Notes under the pieces: generated by a model
What the model was told of the DNA's origin: nothing
What the model saw: the letters and a program-made list of their open reading frames with translations, nothing else
Database searches by the model: none
Assembly (NCBI RefSeq): GCF_016862955.1
Contig: NZ_BONY01000011.1
Coordinates: forward strand, 124,001 to 188,000
Source: Rhizocola hellebori
GTDB lineage: Bacteria > Actinomycetota > Actinomycetes > Mycobacteriales > Micromonosporaceae
DNA length: 64,000 nt
Reading direction: 5' to 3'
Program-made: the position numbers and the translations under genes
Part shown: positions 42,158-51,700 of the stretch, in pieces
How the letters are laid out: the number at the start of each line of letters is the position of its first letter
Numbering within the stretch: position 1 is the stretch's first letter

Positions 42158-43261
42158 CTAGCCCACCCACCACCACGGTTTCATCGGCTGAGCCTCGCCG
42201 GTCTCCGCCGAGAAAGGAGCTAGCGGCTCTCGATCATTGGCCCTGGGGGCGATCGCCGGTCTCGCGCGGCGGCCGCGCAGCCTGCCGGTGATGCCACCCA
42301 ACACGCGGGCCAAACTCCGGCGACCGGCGCGGGCTGGGGTGAGGATCCCCGCCGGGGCGATACCCGCGACGACGGCGTTGAGCTGCTCGGCCAGGAGTTC
42401 GGGGTCTGTGCGATGCGCGGGATTGCGCTGCAGCAAGCCCGCGATGACCGGCGCCAGCGGGCCCGCGAGCCGCATCGGGTCGGGCCCCTCAGCGGAAAGA
42501 GCGGCAAGGGTGGCCAGCACCGTCGGCCGGTCGTAAGGGGCGCGTCCCTCGACCGCGGTGTACAGGGTGGCGCCCAGCGACCAGTAGTCGGCCTCCCGGC
42601 TGGAGATCCCGTGCCGGATCCGTTCCGGCGACACATATTGCGGCGTGCCCAGCTGGCCGGTACGGGTCACCTGACCATCGACCTCCAGGGACGCCAGACC
42701 GAAGTCGCCCAGCACCACCCGGCCGTCGTTGGCGAGCAAAACGTTGCCCGGCTTGACATCGCGGTGCAACACGCCCGCGTCGTGCGCGGCGATCAGGGCT
42801 TCCAGCACCGACAGGCCGATGTTGGCCACCACCACCGGGCTCAGCGGGCCGCTCTCGTGCACCAGCCGATGCAGATTGATCGACGGCACGTACTCCATCA
42901 CCAGCCAAGGCCACCGCTCGGTCTGGATCACGTCGTAGATCTTCACGACGTGGGGATGGTTGATCCGCCCCGCGGCCCGAGCCTCCTTGTAGATCAGGAA
43001 TCTGAGCAGATCGGTTTCCTCGGGGCTCATTTCGCTCGGTGGCGAGACCTCCTTGACCGCCACCTCGCGATCTACTACCTCATCGTGGGCCAGCCATACC
43101 CGGCCCATACCGCCGTGGCCGAGCTGGCGGCGCAACGTATAGCGACCGGCGATCGATCCGAGTCGCTGGTCTGGGGTCACGTGCTCATCATGCCCAATTG
43201 GCGGACTCCCGTCTGCGGCTGGTGGTGCGTGCCCGCATCGTGGACGATGCATAGAATCCAT
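42158..43261 (-). CDS. Soluble Ser/Thr protein kinase
   Basis: A 367-residue Hanks-type kinase. The catalytic domain spans about residues 40-300: Gly loop GHGGMGRVW, Lys in EVAVKEV, Glu in the C helix, HRDVKPGN catalytic loop, DFGLAS metal motif, and SPE replacing APE. The last 65 residues are Arg/Pro-rich. No transmembrane helix or PASTA repeat is present, so it is cytoplasmic, unlike PknB. The ATG at 43261 is used; a GTG at 43180 would remove a poorly conserved 27-residue lead. It is divergent, 45 bases away, from a TPR protein, which may be its partner or substrate. Confidence 0.9.
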   Translation of the reverse strand: MDSMHRPRCGHAPPAADGSPPIGHDEHVTPDQRLGSIAGRYTLRRQLGHGGMGRVWLAHDEVVDREVAVKEVSPPSEMSPEETDLLRFLIYKEARAAGRINHPHVVKIYDVIQTERWPWLVMEYVPSINLHRLVHESGPLSPVVVANIGLSVLEALIAAHDAGVLHRDVKPGNVLLANDGRVVLGDFGLASLEVDGQVTRTGQLGTPQYVSPERIRHGISSREADYWSLGATLYTAVEGRAPYDRPTVLATLAALSAEGPDPMRLAGPLAPVIAGLLQRNPAHRTDPELLAEQLNAVVAGIAPAGILTPARAGRRSLARVLGGITGRLRGRRARPAIAPRANDREPLAPFSAETGEAQPMKPWWWVG

Positions 43262-43306
43262 GGCAGTCTGTCATCCCGGCGGAACTCAATCCACGCGGAG
43301 CATGAA

Positions 43307-44605
43307 GTGAACACCTTCGCTGACATCGCAAGATCAGCAGAAGAACCGCTGCAGAAATTGCGCCGCGAGTTGCGAGACCTGCACCTTCAAGCTGGAAATC
43401 CTTCGCTTCGCCACATCGCGCGGTTGATCTCGACCAGCACCAGTGGCCCGGCCGCGCCCAGGCCCACCTCGCACGTGACCGTGGGCAGAGTGCTGTCCTG
43501 TAACTCTTTGCCGAGGTGGGGGTTTGTCGAGGGCGTCGTGGAAGCGCTCGGCGGAGATCTTGACCACTTTGGCACACTGTGGCATGTGGCCGCGGCGTCG
43601 ACCGCACCCAAGCCCCGCGAGGCAAGCCAAACCGAAGCGGGCCGCGAGTCCGCCGCATACGATCTTCAATCTGCGGATACCGGCCATACCCTGTCGATGA
43701 TCCTCGCCGAGCAGGGCGAGACGTCCGCGGCGGAGGCGGAGCTGCGAAACGTCATCGAGGTGCGGCAAAGCCATCTCGGGGTGGACCACCCCGACACCTG
43801 CCATGCGCGGCACGATCTCGCGGTCATCGCCTGGCGGCGGGGACGATTCGATGAGGCGCAACGAGACCTGGTGGCAACGCTGCAGGCACAACGCGCCCAG
43901 CTGGGTAACGAGCACGCCGACGTGTTGCTCACCATGCACAGCCTGGCCCGCGTCCTGCACAGCCAGGGCCATCCCGCACAGGCCGAAGCCGTGTTCCGGC
44001 AGGTGCTCACGGCACGGATGCGCCTGCTCGGTCCGGCCCACCGCGACACGTTGCTGACCCGCAACAACCTGGCGGTGGTGCTCGCGAGCATGGGCCACTC
44101 CAGCGAAGCGGAGCGGGAGCTGCGAACCGTGCTCGGGTTCGCCGTGGATTCCGCCGACATCCTCGGCGCCCGAAACAACATCGCCAACCTGCTGGCGAGC
44201 TCGGGCGACTATGCGCGCGCGGAACACGAATATCACGAGATACTCAACGCGCAGAAACAGGTCCTGCCCGACCCGCACCCGGAGCTGCTTGGCACACAGC
44301 AAAACATCGCCATCGCCGGTTTCCACCAGGGCCGGGTCGAAGAATCGTTGAGCCTCCTGGAGCTGGTCGCCTCGGAGATGGGCCGGGTCCTCGGCGAAGG
44401 CCACCCGCACACCCTGGCCGCCCACTACAACCTGGCCGGCCTGCTGTCCCTGGCCAGGCGCCACGCCGACGCGGAAATGATCCTTGAACACGTTTTCGCC
44501 GTGCAGCAGCAAACCCTGGGCCCCATGCACGCCGACACCCTGGCGACCCGCCGCAGCCTGCGGCTGTCCCGACGCCAGCAAGGCTTCGAGGACGATCTGG
44601 AATAA
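43307..44605 (+). CDS. TPR-repeat (kinesin light chain-like) protein
   Basis: A 432-residue protein. The GTG at 43307 has GGAG 7 bases upstream. Residues 1-95 contain a helical segment resembling the helix-turn-helix-like start of actinobacterial regulators (LQKLRRELRDLHLQAGNPSL, SLPRWGFVEGVVEALGG). Residues 120-425 are about seven tetratricopeptide repeats of the 42-residue kinesin light chain type (HTLSMILAEQGETSAAEAEL, HPDTCHARHDLAVIAWRRGR). TPR arrays bind other proteins. It is divergent from the Ser/Thr kinase gene with a 45-base gap and ends 6 bases from RNase Z. Its partner is probably the kinase, by position. Confidence 0.82.
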   Translation: MNTFADIARSAEEPLQKLRRELRDLHLQAGNPSLRHIARLISTSTSGPAAPRPTSHVTVGRVLSCNSLPRWGFVEGVVEALGGDLDHFGTLWHVAAASTAPKPREASQTEAGRESAAYDLQSADTGHTLSMILAEQGETSAAEAELRNVIEVRQSHLGVDHPDTCHARHDLAVIAWRRGRFDEAQRDLVATLQAQRAQLGNEHADVLLTMHSLARVLHSQGHPAQAEAVFRQVLTARMRLLGPAHRDTLLTRNNLAVVLASMGHSSEAERELRTVLGFAVDSADILGARNNIANLLASSGDYARAEHEYHEILNAQKQVLPDPHPELLGTQQNIAIAGFHQGRVEESLSLLELVASEMGRVLGEGHPHTLAAHYNLAGLLSLARRHADAEMILEHVFAVQQQTLGPMHADTLATRRSLRLSRRQQGFEDDLE

Positions 44606-44611
44606 GGCGGG

Positions 44612-45520
44612 TCAGCGGGGCGGAAGGGGGATCCGGGCTAGGTCTTCGGCCAGGCGGATGTCGCCGCTGAAGTGTTTGGCCGCCTCCTGCGCGAAGGGGC
44701 CAAGCTCGGTGTACCGCTGCGAGAAGTGGGTCAGCACCAGGCGGCGCACCCCGGCCTGCGCGGCGATCTGCCCGGCCTGAGCGGCCGTAAGGTGACCCGA
44801 CTCGGCGGCCACTTCCTCCTCTGTGGACAGAAACGTCGACTCGATGACAAGCAGATCGGCGTCGGCGGCGAGGTCCACGGCGGCCTCGCACACGCCGGTG
44901 TCCATGATGAACGCGACGATCTGGCCACGGCGGGGCTTGCTCACCTGGTCGAGGGTGACCTCGCCGGTCTGGCGGCGCAGGATTCCTTCGCGTTGCAGCC
45001 GCCCGATGTCGGGCCCGGTGACGCCGGCCCTGGCGAGCTGGTCGGGCAGCATGGTGCGGCCGTCCGGTTCGGCCAGCCTGTACCCGTAGGTGTCCACCGG
45101 ATGGCGCAGTTTGCGGGCCGTGATCTGTCCAAACCGGCCGGTCGCGATGGGACCGTCGGCGTCGATGGGCTGCTCGGTGAGGTGGGCCCGGTCGTAGAAG
45201 ATGCTCGCATTCCGAAGCCGCGCATAGTACTCAGCGCCCGATTGCGGATAGTGAACCGGAATCTCGTGCGGCGCGCCGTCCAGGGACAGCCGCTGAACCA
45301 CGCCGGGAAGGCCGAGGCAGTGGTCGCCGTGGAAGTGGGTGATACAGATCCGGGTGATGTCCGAGGCGGCCACCGAGGCGAGCAGCAGCTGGCGTTGGGT
45401 GCCCTCGCCCGGGTCGAAGAGGATGCCCTGATCGTCGAAGCGCAACAGGTAACCGTTGTGGTTGCGTTGCCGGGTCGGCACCTGACTGGCCGTCCCCAGC
45501 ACAATCAGTTCCCTGGTCAT
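44612..45520 (-). CDS. rnz: Ribonuclease Z (tRNA 3' endonuclease)
   Basis: A 302-residue short-form RNase Z, which trims the 3' trailer from precursor tRNAs. The metallo-beta-lactamase fold shows the metal motif in THFHGDHCLGLPG (HxHxDH) plus FDPGEGTQRQLL near the start, which is typical of the family. Further ligands are the His of KLRHPVDTYGY, the Asp of IMDTGVCEA and the His of LVLTHFSQRY. The length fits the usual 300-320. The ATG at 45520 gives the conserved start RELIVLGTASQVPTRQRNHN. It is monocistronic and convergent with the TPR gene. Confidence 0.95.
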   Translation of the reverse strand: MTRELIVLGTASQVPTRQRNHNGYLLRFDDQGILFDPGEGTQRQLLLASVAASDITRICITHFHGDHCLGLPGVVQRLSLDGAPHEIPVHYPQSGAEYYARLRNASIFYDRAHLTEQPIDADGPIATGRFGQITARKLRHPVDTYGYRLAEPDGRTMLPDQLARAGVTGPDIGRLQREGILRRQTGEVTLDQVSKPRRGQIVAFIMDTGVCEAAVDLAADADLLVIESTFLSTEEEVAAESGHLTAAQAGQIAAQAGVRRLVLTHFSQRYTELGPFAQEAAKHFSGDIRLAEDLARIPLPPR

Positions 45521-45949
45521 CGTCGCATCCTACGCAACATCCACTCCCGACAAGACCGAATTTGATCGCCTTCGGGCAGCAGTTGAACCTCTGGAACTGT
45601 TTCGGTATTCTTCCGGTAACGTTTCGACTCCCGCGGGCGGCTTTCGGGAGCCTGATCGAGGACAGCGCCGGGAGCTGTGTCCGCATCGCGTGACGTCGAC
45701 GCCCATTCCCCGCCGGGCAAGGCGGTGACCGTCCACATTGCCCTCACCACGGGCACCGCCTTGAACCCGGCTATCCGAGCACTTCCCCGTCATGGGCCGG
45801 CCTCTGGCCGGTGCGGCGTGACGGTGGCTGCCCGGAGTTCCGCGATTGACGAAGGAGCACCCTTTGAATAGGCGCGAATTACCGAAAGTTTCCGGAACAT
45901 CCTTGACGCGCACCCGCTCCCCCTATTCCGCTCCGGAAGGAGAACTCTG
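45521..45949. other. Gene-free intergenic region upstream of the CE15 esterase
   Basis: About 430 bases without a supported gene. The left end is the RNase Z promoter side. The right end holds an AAAGTTTCCGG motif (45885-45895) and the GGAAGGAG ribosome site of the esterase gene. A short hairpin (CTCCCG...CGGGAG, near 45630) and a GTAACGTTTC segment (near 45616) are also present. The short frames in it look like noise. Confidence 0.6.
45885..45895 (+). promoter_or_regulatory. AAAGTTTCCGG motif upstream of the CE15 esterase
   Basis: Part of CCGAAAGTTTCCGG, which contains the palindrome GAAAGTTTC. It lies 55 bases before the GTG start. The same 11 bases occur before the DUF4185-like gene (21327-21337). 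The motif resembles sites of LacI-family hemicellulose regulators in actinomycetes. Confidence 0.4.
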
Positions 45950-47596
45950 GTGATCACTACCTTAGGCCGCTCCAAGATTCGCTCAATGATCATAGTGTTG
46001 GCCGTGGCGGTGTTTGCGACCGTCGGAGCCGTGGCGGTGGTCGCCAGATTCACCACCGCCGCTTTGGCCGCCGTCCCCGTCGAGGACGAGGGCGCCGACT
46101 GCGCCGTGTCCGTACCGGGCTCATTGCCTTCCAGCGCAAGGCTTCCCGACCCATTCCGCAAGCTGGACGGCAACCGCATCACCGCGAAGTCCGACTGGCG
46201 CTGCCGCCGGGCTGAGATCAAAGAGCTGGCGGAACGGTCCGTCTACGGCCAGAAGCCGGCCGGGCCGGCCAGTGTCACCGGGACCGTCTCCGGTACCAAC
46301 ATCACAGTGAACGTGACCGACCAGGGCAGAAGCTCCAGCTTCTCGGCGAGCGTCCAGCTGCCCACCGGCACCGGCCCGTTCCCGGCCGTGGTCGTGGTCG
46401 GCGGCTTCGGCGCGGACACCGCCACCATCCGGGCGGCCGGCGCGGCCATCATCAACTACGACCCGCTAGCCGTCGGTCGCGAGGGCACCCCACGCAACAA
46501 CAAGCAGGGCGCGTTCTACAGCATCTACGGCGCGACCAGCAGTGTGGGGCTGCTGCTGGCCTGGGCCTGGGGGGTGAGCCGGATCATCGATGTCATCGAG
46601 CAGTCGGGCGGCAGCATCCTGCGAGCCGACGCGATGGGCGTCACCGGTTGCTCGCGCTATGGCAAGGGCACCTTCGTGATCGGCGCCTTCGACCAGCGCA
46701 TCGCTTTGACCATGCCGATCGAGTCGGGCAGCGGCGGCGCTCCCATCTTCCGCGGCATCCCCGGCGAGACGGGCGCTCAGCCGCTGAGCAGCGCCTACGG
46801 GGAGCAGCCCTGGCTGGGTGACGCGTTCGGCTCGTTCACCGGCAACCCGGGCGCGCTGCCGGTCGACACCCACGAAATGGTGGGCATGATCGCGCCGCGC
46901 GGCCTGTTCATCATGGAAAATCCGCACATCGATTGGCTCAGTGCCCGGTCCGGGAGCGTGGCCGCGCTGGGCGGCGCCGAGATCTACAAGGCGCTCGGCG
47001 CGGGTGCCAACATCACCTACTGGTCCGACATCGCAGACGGAACCCATTGCGCCGCAAGGCCTGAATGGCGAACCCCGCTGACGCAGCACATCCAGAAGTT
47101 CCTGCTGAAGACCGGCAACACCGCCGGGGTCTTCAGGATCTCAAGCAGGAAGCCGGGCAACCTGGCCGAGTGGCGGGACTGGACCACACCAACCCTGACC
47201 GACGGCCCGACCCCGACCTCCGGTCCAACCTCAAGCCCGACGGCCGGGCCGACGGCGAGCCCCACCGCGGGACCGACCACGCCGCCGCCCACCACCCCGC
47301 CGCCGAACGGCTGCTCGGCGTCGGTGTCGCTCAACCAGTGGAACGGTGGTTTCGTCGCCACTATCCGCGTCACCGCGGGTTCCGCGCCGATCACCGGCTG
47401 GACGGTCGCGATGACCCTCCCGGCGGGCGCCACCATCACCAACGCGTGGAACGCCAACCGCACCGGGAACACGGGAGCGGTTCAGTTCACCAATGTCAGT
47501 TTCAACGGCGCGATCGGCGCCGGCCAGTTCATCGAGTGGGGCTTCCAGGCCACCGGCACCGGAGCCGGCATGACACCCACCTGCACGGCCAGGTAA
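45950..47596 (+). CDS. Secreted CE15 glucuronoyl esterase with CBM2
   Basis: A 548-residue secreted enzyme that cleaves ester bonds between lignin and glucuronic acid on xylan. The GTG at 45950 has GGAAGGAG 6-8 bases upstream. Residues 1-42 are a signal region. The CE15 catalytic domain (about 60-405) shows the nucleophile motif VTGCSRYGKG, the acid region MPIESGSGG, and a His in DGTHCAARPEW. A Thr/Pro linker (about 425-455) leads to a CBM2 (GCSASVSLNQWNGGFVATI, ITGWTVAMTLP) that binds cellulose or xylan. It is monocistronic, ends before a strong hairpin, and carries a candidate operator. Confidence 0.92.
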   Translation: MITTLGRSKIRSMIIVLAVAVFATVGAVAVVARFTTAALAAVPVEDEGADCAVSVPGSLPSSARLPDPFRKLDGNRITAKSDWRCRRAEIKELAERSVYGQKPAGPASVTGTVSGTNITVNVTDQGRSSSFSASVQLPTGTGPFPAVVVVGGFGADTATIRAAGAAIINYDPLAVGREGTPRNNKQGAFYSIYGATSSVGLLLAWAWGVSRIIDVIEQSGGSILRADAMGVTGCSRYGKGTFVIGAFDQRIALTMPIESGSGGAPIFRGIPGETGAQPLSSAYGEQPWLGDAFGSFTGNPGALPVDTHEMVGMIAPRGLFIMENPHIDWLSARSGSVAALGGAEIYKALGAGANITYWSDIADGTHCAARPEWRTPLTQHIQKFLLKTGNTAGVFRISSRKPGNLAEWRDWTTPTLTDGPTPTSGPTSSPTAGPTASPTAGPTTPPPTTPPPNGCSASVSLNQWNGGFVATIRVTAGSAPITGWTVAMTLPAGATITNAWNANRTGNTGAVQFTNVSFNGAIGAGQFIEWGFQATGTGAGMTPTCTAR

Positions 47597-47616
47597 CTTC
47601 GCCCGGCATTGATTAA

Positions 47617-47646
47617 GCGGCCCGGTGCGCCAGCGCACCGGGCCGC
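47617..47646. terminator. Strong hairpin, likely bidirectional terminator
   Basis: Perfect 13-bp arms GCGGCCCGGTGCG and CGCACCGGGCCGC flank CCAG, 20 bases after the CE15 stop and 13 bases beyond the stop of the convergent membrane-protein gene. Confidence 0.8.
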
Positions 47647-47659
47647 ACTTGCTGTTGCC

Positions 47660-48628
47660 TCAGCGGAATCCGGCTTCCTCGGCCGCTTCGCGTCTGGCCT
47701 CCTCGGCCTCGCGGGCGGCTTCCTCGGCCTCCTTGGCGGCTTCTTCGGCCGCCTCCCGCTTGGCCACCTGGATGGCGCGCAGCCCGCCGAGCAGGCTCAC
47801 GAAGCTGGCGGCGGCGAGCACGAGCAGGCCGTCGCGTACCCGGGGCCAGCTGGTCAGGTCGGGCAGCTGCGCGGCGTTGGCGGTGAACCCGTGCACCACC
47901 TCGACCAGGGACTGGCCGCCGAAGGTGGTCAGCCCCTCCGACGCGAGCAGCATGATGCCGGGCAGCGCGCCGGTCACCACGTACCAGAACGCGGACGCCC
48001 CCTCGATGCGAAGGCTGCGGTAGGCGTGCATGCCGGCGAAGACGCCGGCGGCTATCGGGATCAGGTAGAGGATCCGCGTGCCAGCCGTGGCCTGCGCGGC
48101 CTCGTCAGCGGTGGGGCCGCCGCCGAGCCACTTCATCAGCTGGGGTTGCAGGACACCCAGGATGAGGAAGGCGAAGAAGACCCACGAGACCGCCCACAGG
48201 CCCGACTCGAGAACCGCGTTGGGCAGCACGGCGAACGCGCCGCCGACGACACTGGCCAGGCCCACGGTGACCGCGAGCACGGTGATCGAGGACTCGGAGC
48301 CGTAGGCCAGCCGCAACCCGAAGGCGACCGCCACCCCGAACAGGGCGCCCGCGATCAAGCCGATCAGCAGCCGGGACAGGGCCCGATCGAATCGCGACCC
48401 GGCCGCGGAGGCGATCGACGCCCCGGTCACGATCGTCGTGGCCACAATGCCGGGCAGCGCCTCGGCGGCCTGGCCGATGGTGCCGGAAATGTCTTGCTCG
48501 GTGTTGGTGATGGTGGCGTTGGTCGTCCACACGGTGATGCCAAGCCAGAGCAGGCCAAGGAAGAGCTGGGTCCCCGCCCCAGATCCAAGCAGACGCGCGC
48601 TTCGCGTCTCAGTCGTATCCGATGCCAC
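47660..48628 (-). CDS. Membrane protein with charged C-terminal helix
   Basis: A 322-residue integral membrane protein that I do not recognise. About six to seven hydrophobic helices (LFLGLLWLGITVW, LLIGLIAGALFGVAVAFGL, LAVTVGLASVVGGAFAVL and others) are followed by a final 40-residue helix of Arg/Glu/Ala repeats (REAAEEAAKEAEEAAREAEE), likely a coiled coil on the inside. The GTG at 48628 has no clear ribosome site. It is divergent from the large ThuA/GSDH-type gene, 165 bases apart. No transporter or enzyme motif is visible. Confidence 0.72.
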   Translation of the reverse strand: MASDTTETRSARLLGSGAGTQLFLGLLWLGITVWTTNATITNTEQDISGTIGQAAEALPGIVATTIVTGASIASAAGSRFDRALSRLLIGLIAGALFGVAVAFGLRLAYGSESSITVLAVTVGLASVVGGAFAVLPNAVLESGLWAVSWVFFAFLILGVLQPQLMKWLGGGPTADEAAQATAGTRILYLIPIAAGVFAGMHAYRSLRIEGASAFWYVVTGALPGIMLLASEGLTTFGGQSLVEVVHGFTANAAQLPDLTSWPRVRDGLLVLAAASFVSLLGGLRAIQVAKREAAEEAAKEAEEAAREAEEARREAAEEAGFR

Positions 48629-48793
48629 GTCAGAAGTCCAATATGGTCGAGGGAAAGGTCAAGCGATAGTACGCCCTGCCAAGGGAAGCGCGTCAATCGA
48701 TGGGCTGCTATTCTCTGCGCACGCCTCCGGGTCGGTTTTCGGCGAGCCGGCCCAGGCCCTGTGACTGTCTGCGACAGACGAAGGAGCCCTCAA

Positions 48794-51700
48794 GTGTTCA
48801 ACCATCGCCGACGCATGCTTTGGCGCGGCCTCCTCACCAGCCTCATCCTTCTGGCCGGCCAGCTGGTGGCCGGGCCCGCCCCGGCCGTGGCCGCCGAGCC
48901 GTATTCGGTGCTCGTGTTCTCCAAGACGGCCGGTTTCCGCCACGACTCCATTCCGGCCGGCATCGCCGCCATCACGGAATTGGGCGCTGCCAACGGGTTC
49001 TCGGTCACCGCCACCGAGGACGCGGCGAGCTTCACCGACGCCTTCCTGGCCCAGTTCGCCACCGTGGTCTGGCTTTCCACCACCGGCGACGTGCTCGACT
49101 CGGCGCAGCAGGCCGCGTTCGAGCGTTACATCCGCGCCGGCGGCGGCTATGTGGGCATCCACGCCGCCTCGGACACCGAGTACGACTGGGCCTGGTACGG
49201 CCAGCTGGTCGGCGCGTACTTCAACGCCCACCCCAACAACCAGCAGGCCACCATCAAGGTGGAGGACCCGGCGCATCCGTCGACGGTGGGCCTGCCCGCG
49301 ACCTGGTCGCGCTTTGACGAGTGGTACAACTTCCGAGCCAACCCGCGCGCCGCCGTGCACGTGCTGGCGAGCCTGGACGAGCGCAGCTACTCGCCGGGCA
49401 CCGGGGCGATGGGCGCGGACCATCCCACGGCCTGGTGTCATGACTTCGAGGGCGGCCGTGCCTGGTACACGGGAAGCGGCCACACGATCGAGTCCTATGC
49501 CGAAGCCAGCTTCCGGGCGCATGTGCTCGGCGGGATCCAGACCACCGCCGGGGCCGTCGACGCCGACTGTTCGGCCTCGCTGACCGGCAGTTTCGAGAAA
49601 GTGACGCTGGACAGCAACACACAAAACCCGATGGAGCTCGACATCGCGCCGGACGGGCGCGTGTTCTACGTCGAGCGTGACGGCCGAGTGCAGATCATCA
49701 AGCCGCAGACCGGGCTCACCGTGACCGCGATCGACCTGGATGTGTTCACCGGCAACGAGGACGGCCTGATCGGCATCCGGCTGGACCCGAATTTCGCCAC
49801 CACCAATTGGGTGTACCTGTATTACGCCCCCAACGACGGCATGGCCCGCAACGTCGTGGCCCGGTTCACCGTCACCGGCGACACGATAAGCCTGGCCTCC
49901 GAAGTGCGGGTGCTGCAGGTGACCACGCAGCGCAACACCTGCTGCCATGCGGGCGGCAGCATGGTCTTCGACTCGGCCGGAAACCTTTACCTGGCCACGG
50001 GTGACAACACCAACCCGTTCGAGTCCAGCTCGTTCACCCCGATCGACGAGCGGGCCGGAAGGCAGGACTACGACGCGCAGCGGACCGCCGGCAACACCAA
50101 CGATCTGCGCGGCAAGGTGCTGCGCATCCACCCCGAAACCGACGGCAGCTACACCATTCCGGCGGGCAACCTCTTCGCCCCGGGCATGGCGCAGACCCGG
50201 CCGGAGATCTTCGCGATGGGCTTCCGCAACCCGTTCCGCATCGGCATGGACAAGCTGACCAACACGCTGGTGGTCGCCGACTACGGGCCGGACGCGCAGA
50301 TGGCCGATCCCAACCGCGGCCCGGAAGGCACCGTGGAGTGGAACATCGTCACGCCGGGCAACTACGGCTGGCCCTACTGCCACGGCGCGAACTACGCCTA
50401 CAACGACTTCCAATTCCCTTCCGGCCCAAGCGGTGCGCCGTTCAACTGCGCGGCTCCGGTGAACAACTCCCCCAACAACACCGGTCTGGCCAACCTGCCG
50501 CCCGCGAAGTCGGCCACGATCGACTACGACTACAGCGGCAACCCCCTCTATCCCGAGATCGGGGGCGGCGGCGCGCCGATGGGCGGGCCGGTCTACCGCT
50601 TCAACGCGGCGAGCACCTCGGATCGTAAGTGGCCGGGCTACTACGACGGCAAGGCGATCTTCGGGGAGTGGAACCAGTCGAAGATGTACACCTTCCAGAC
50701 CGCGCCCGACGTGCGTTCGGTGGTCGACATCAACCAGCTGCTGACCGGGATGACCTTCCTGCGCCCGATGGACTTCGAGTTCGGCCCGGACGGAGCGCTC
50801 TACCTGATCGAGTGGGGCACCGGATTCGGTGGCAACAATGATGATTCCGGCGTGTACCGGATCGACTACATCGCCGGCGACCGCGCCCCCATCGCCGTGG
50901 CCAGCGGCCAGCCGACCTCGGGCCCGAACCCGTTGACGGTCAACTTCTCCAGCGCGGGCTCGCGTGACCCGGACGGTCAGGAGATCACGTTCTCGTGGGC
51001 CTTCGGCGACGGCGCCACCTCCACGCAGGCCAACCCGGCGCACACCTACGCCGCGGCCGGCAACTACACCGCCCAGCTGACGGTCACCGACACCTCGGGC
51101 CGCACCGGCATAGCCAACGTCCCGATCACGGTGGGCAACACCGCGCCCACGGTGACGATCACCTTCCCGCCCGAGGGCGGCTTCTTCAACTGGGGAGATC
51201 AGGTCGCCTACACGGTGACGGTGACCGACCCCGAGGACGGCACGATCGACTGCAACCGGGTCACCCTGCAGACCTACCTTGGCCACGATGCGCACGCCCA
51301 CCCGCTGCAGAGCTATACCGGCTGTTCCGGGATAGTGCAGACCTCGCTGTCCTCCGGGCACGGCGCGGAGGCCAACGTGTTCGCGGTCTTCGAGGCCACC
51401 TACACCGACAACGGCGGCGCGGCCGGGTCGGCCCCGCTGACCGGGCGGGCCTTGGAACAGTTGCAGCCCAAGCGAAAGCAGGCGGAGTACTTCGCCGCGA
51501 CCGGCCGGGTGCCCGACGGCCTGGGCGGCGGCGATCCGGGTGTGGTCCGGGAAACCACCGGCGACACCCAGGGCGGCTTCCAGAACATCGGGTTCATCGA
51601 GGACGGCGACTGGTGGTCGTTCACCCCCACCAGCCTGGTCAACATCGACAGTCTGCGGTTCCGGACGGCTTCGGGCGCCAACGGTGGGCGGATAGAGGTG

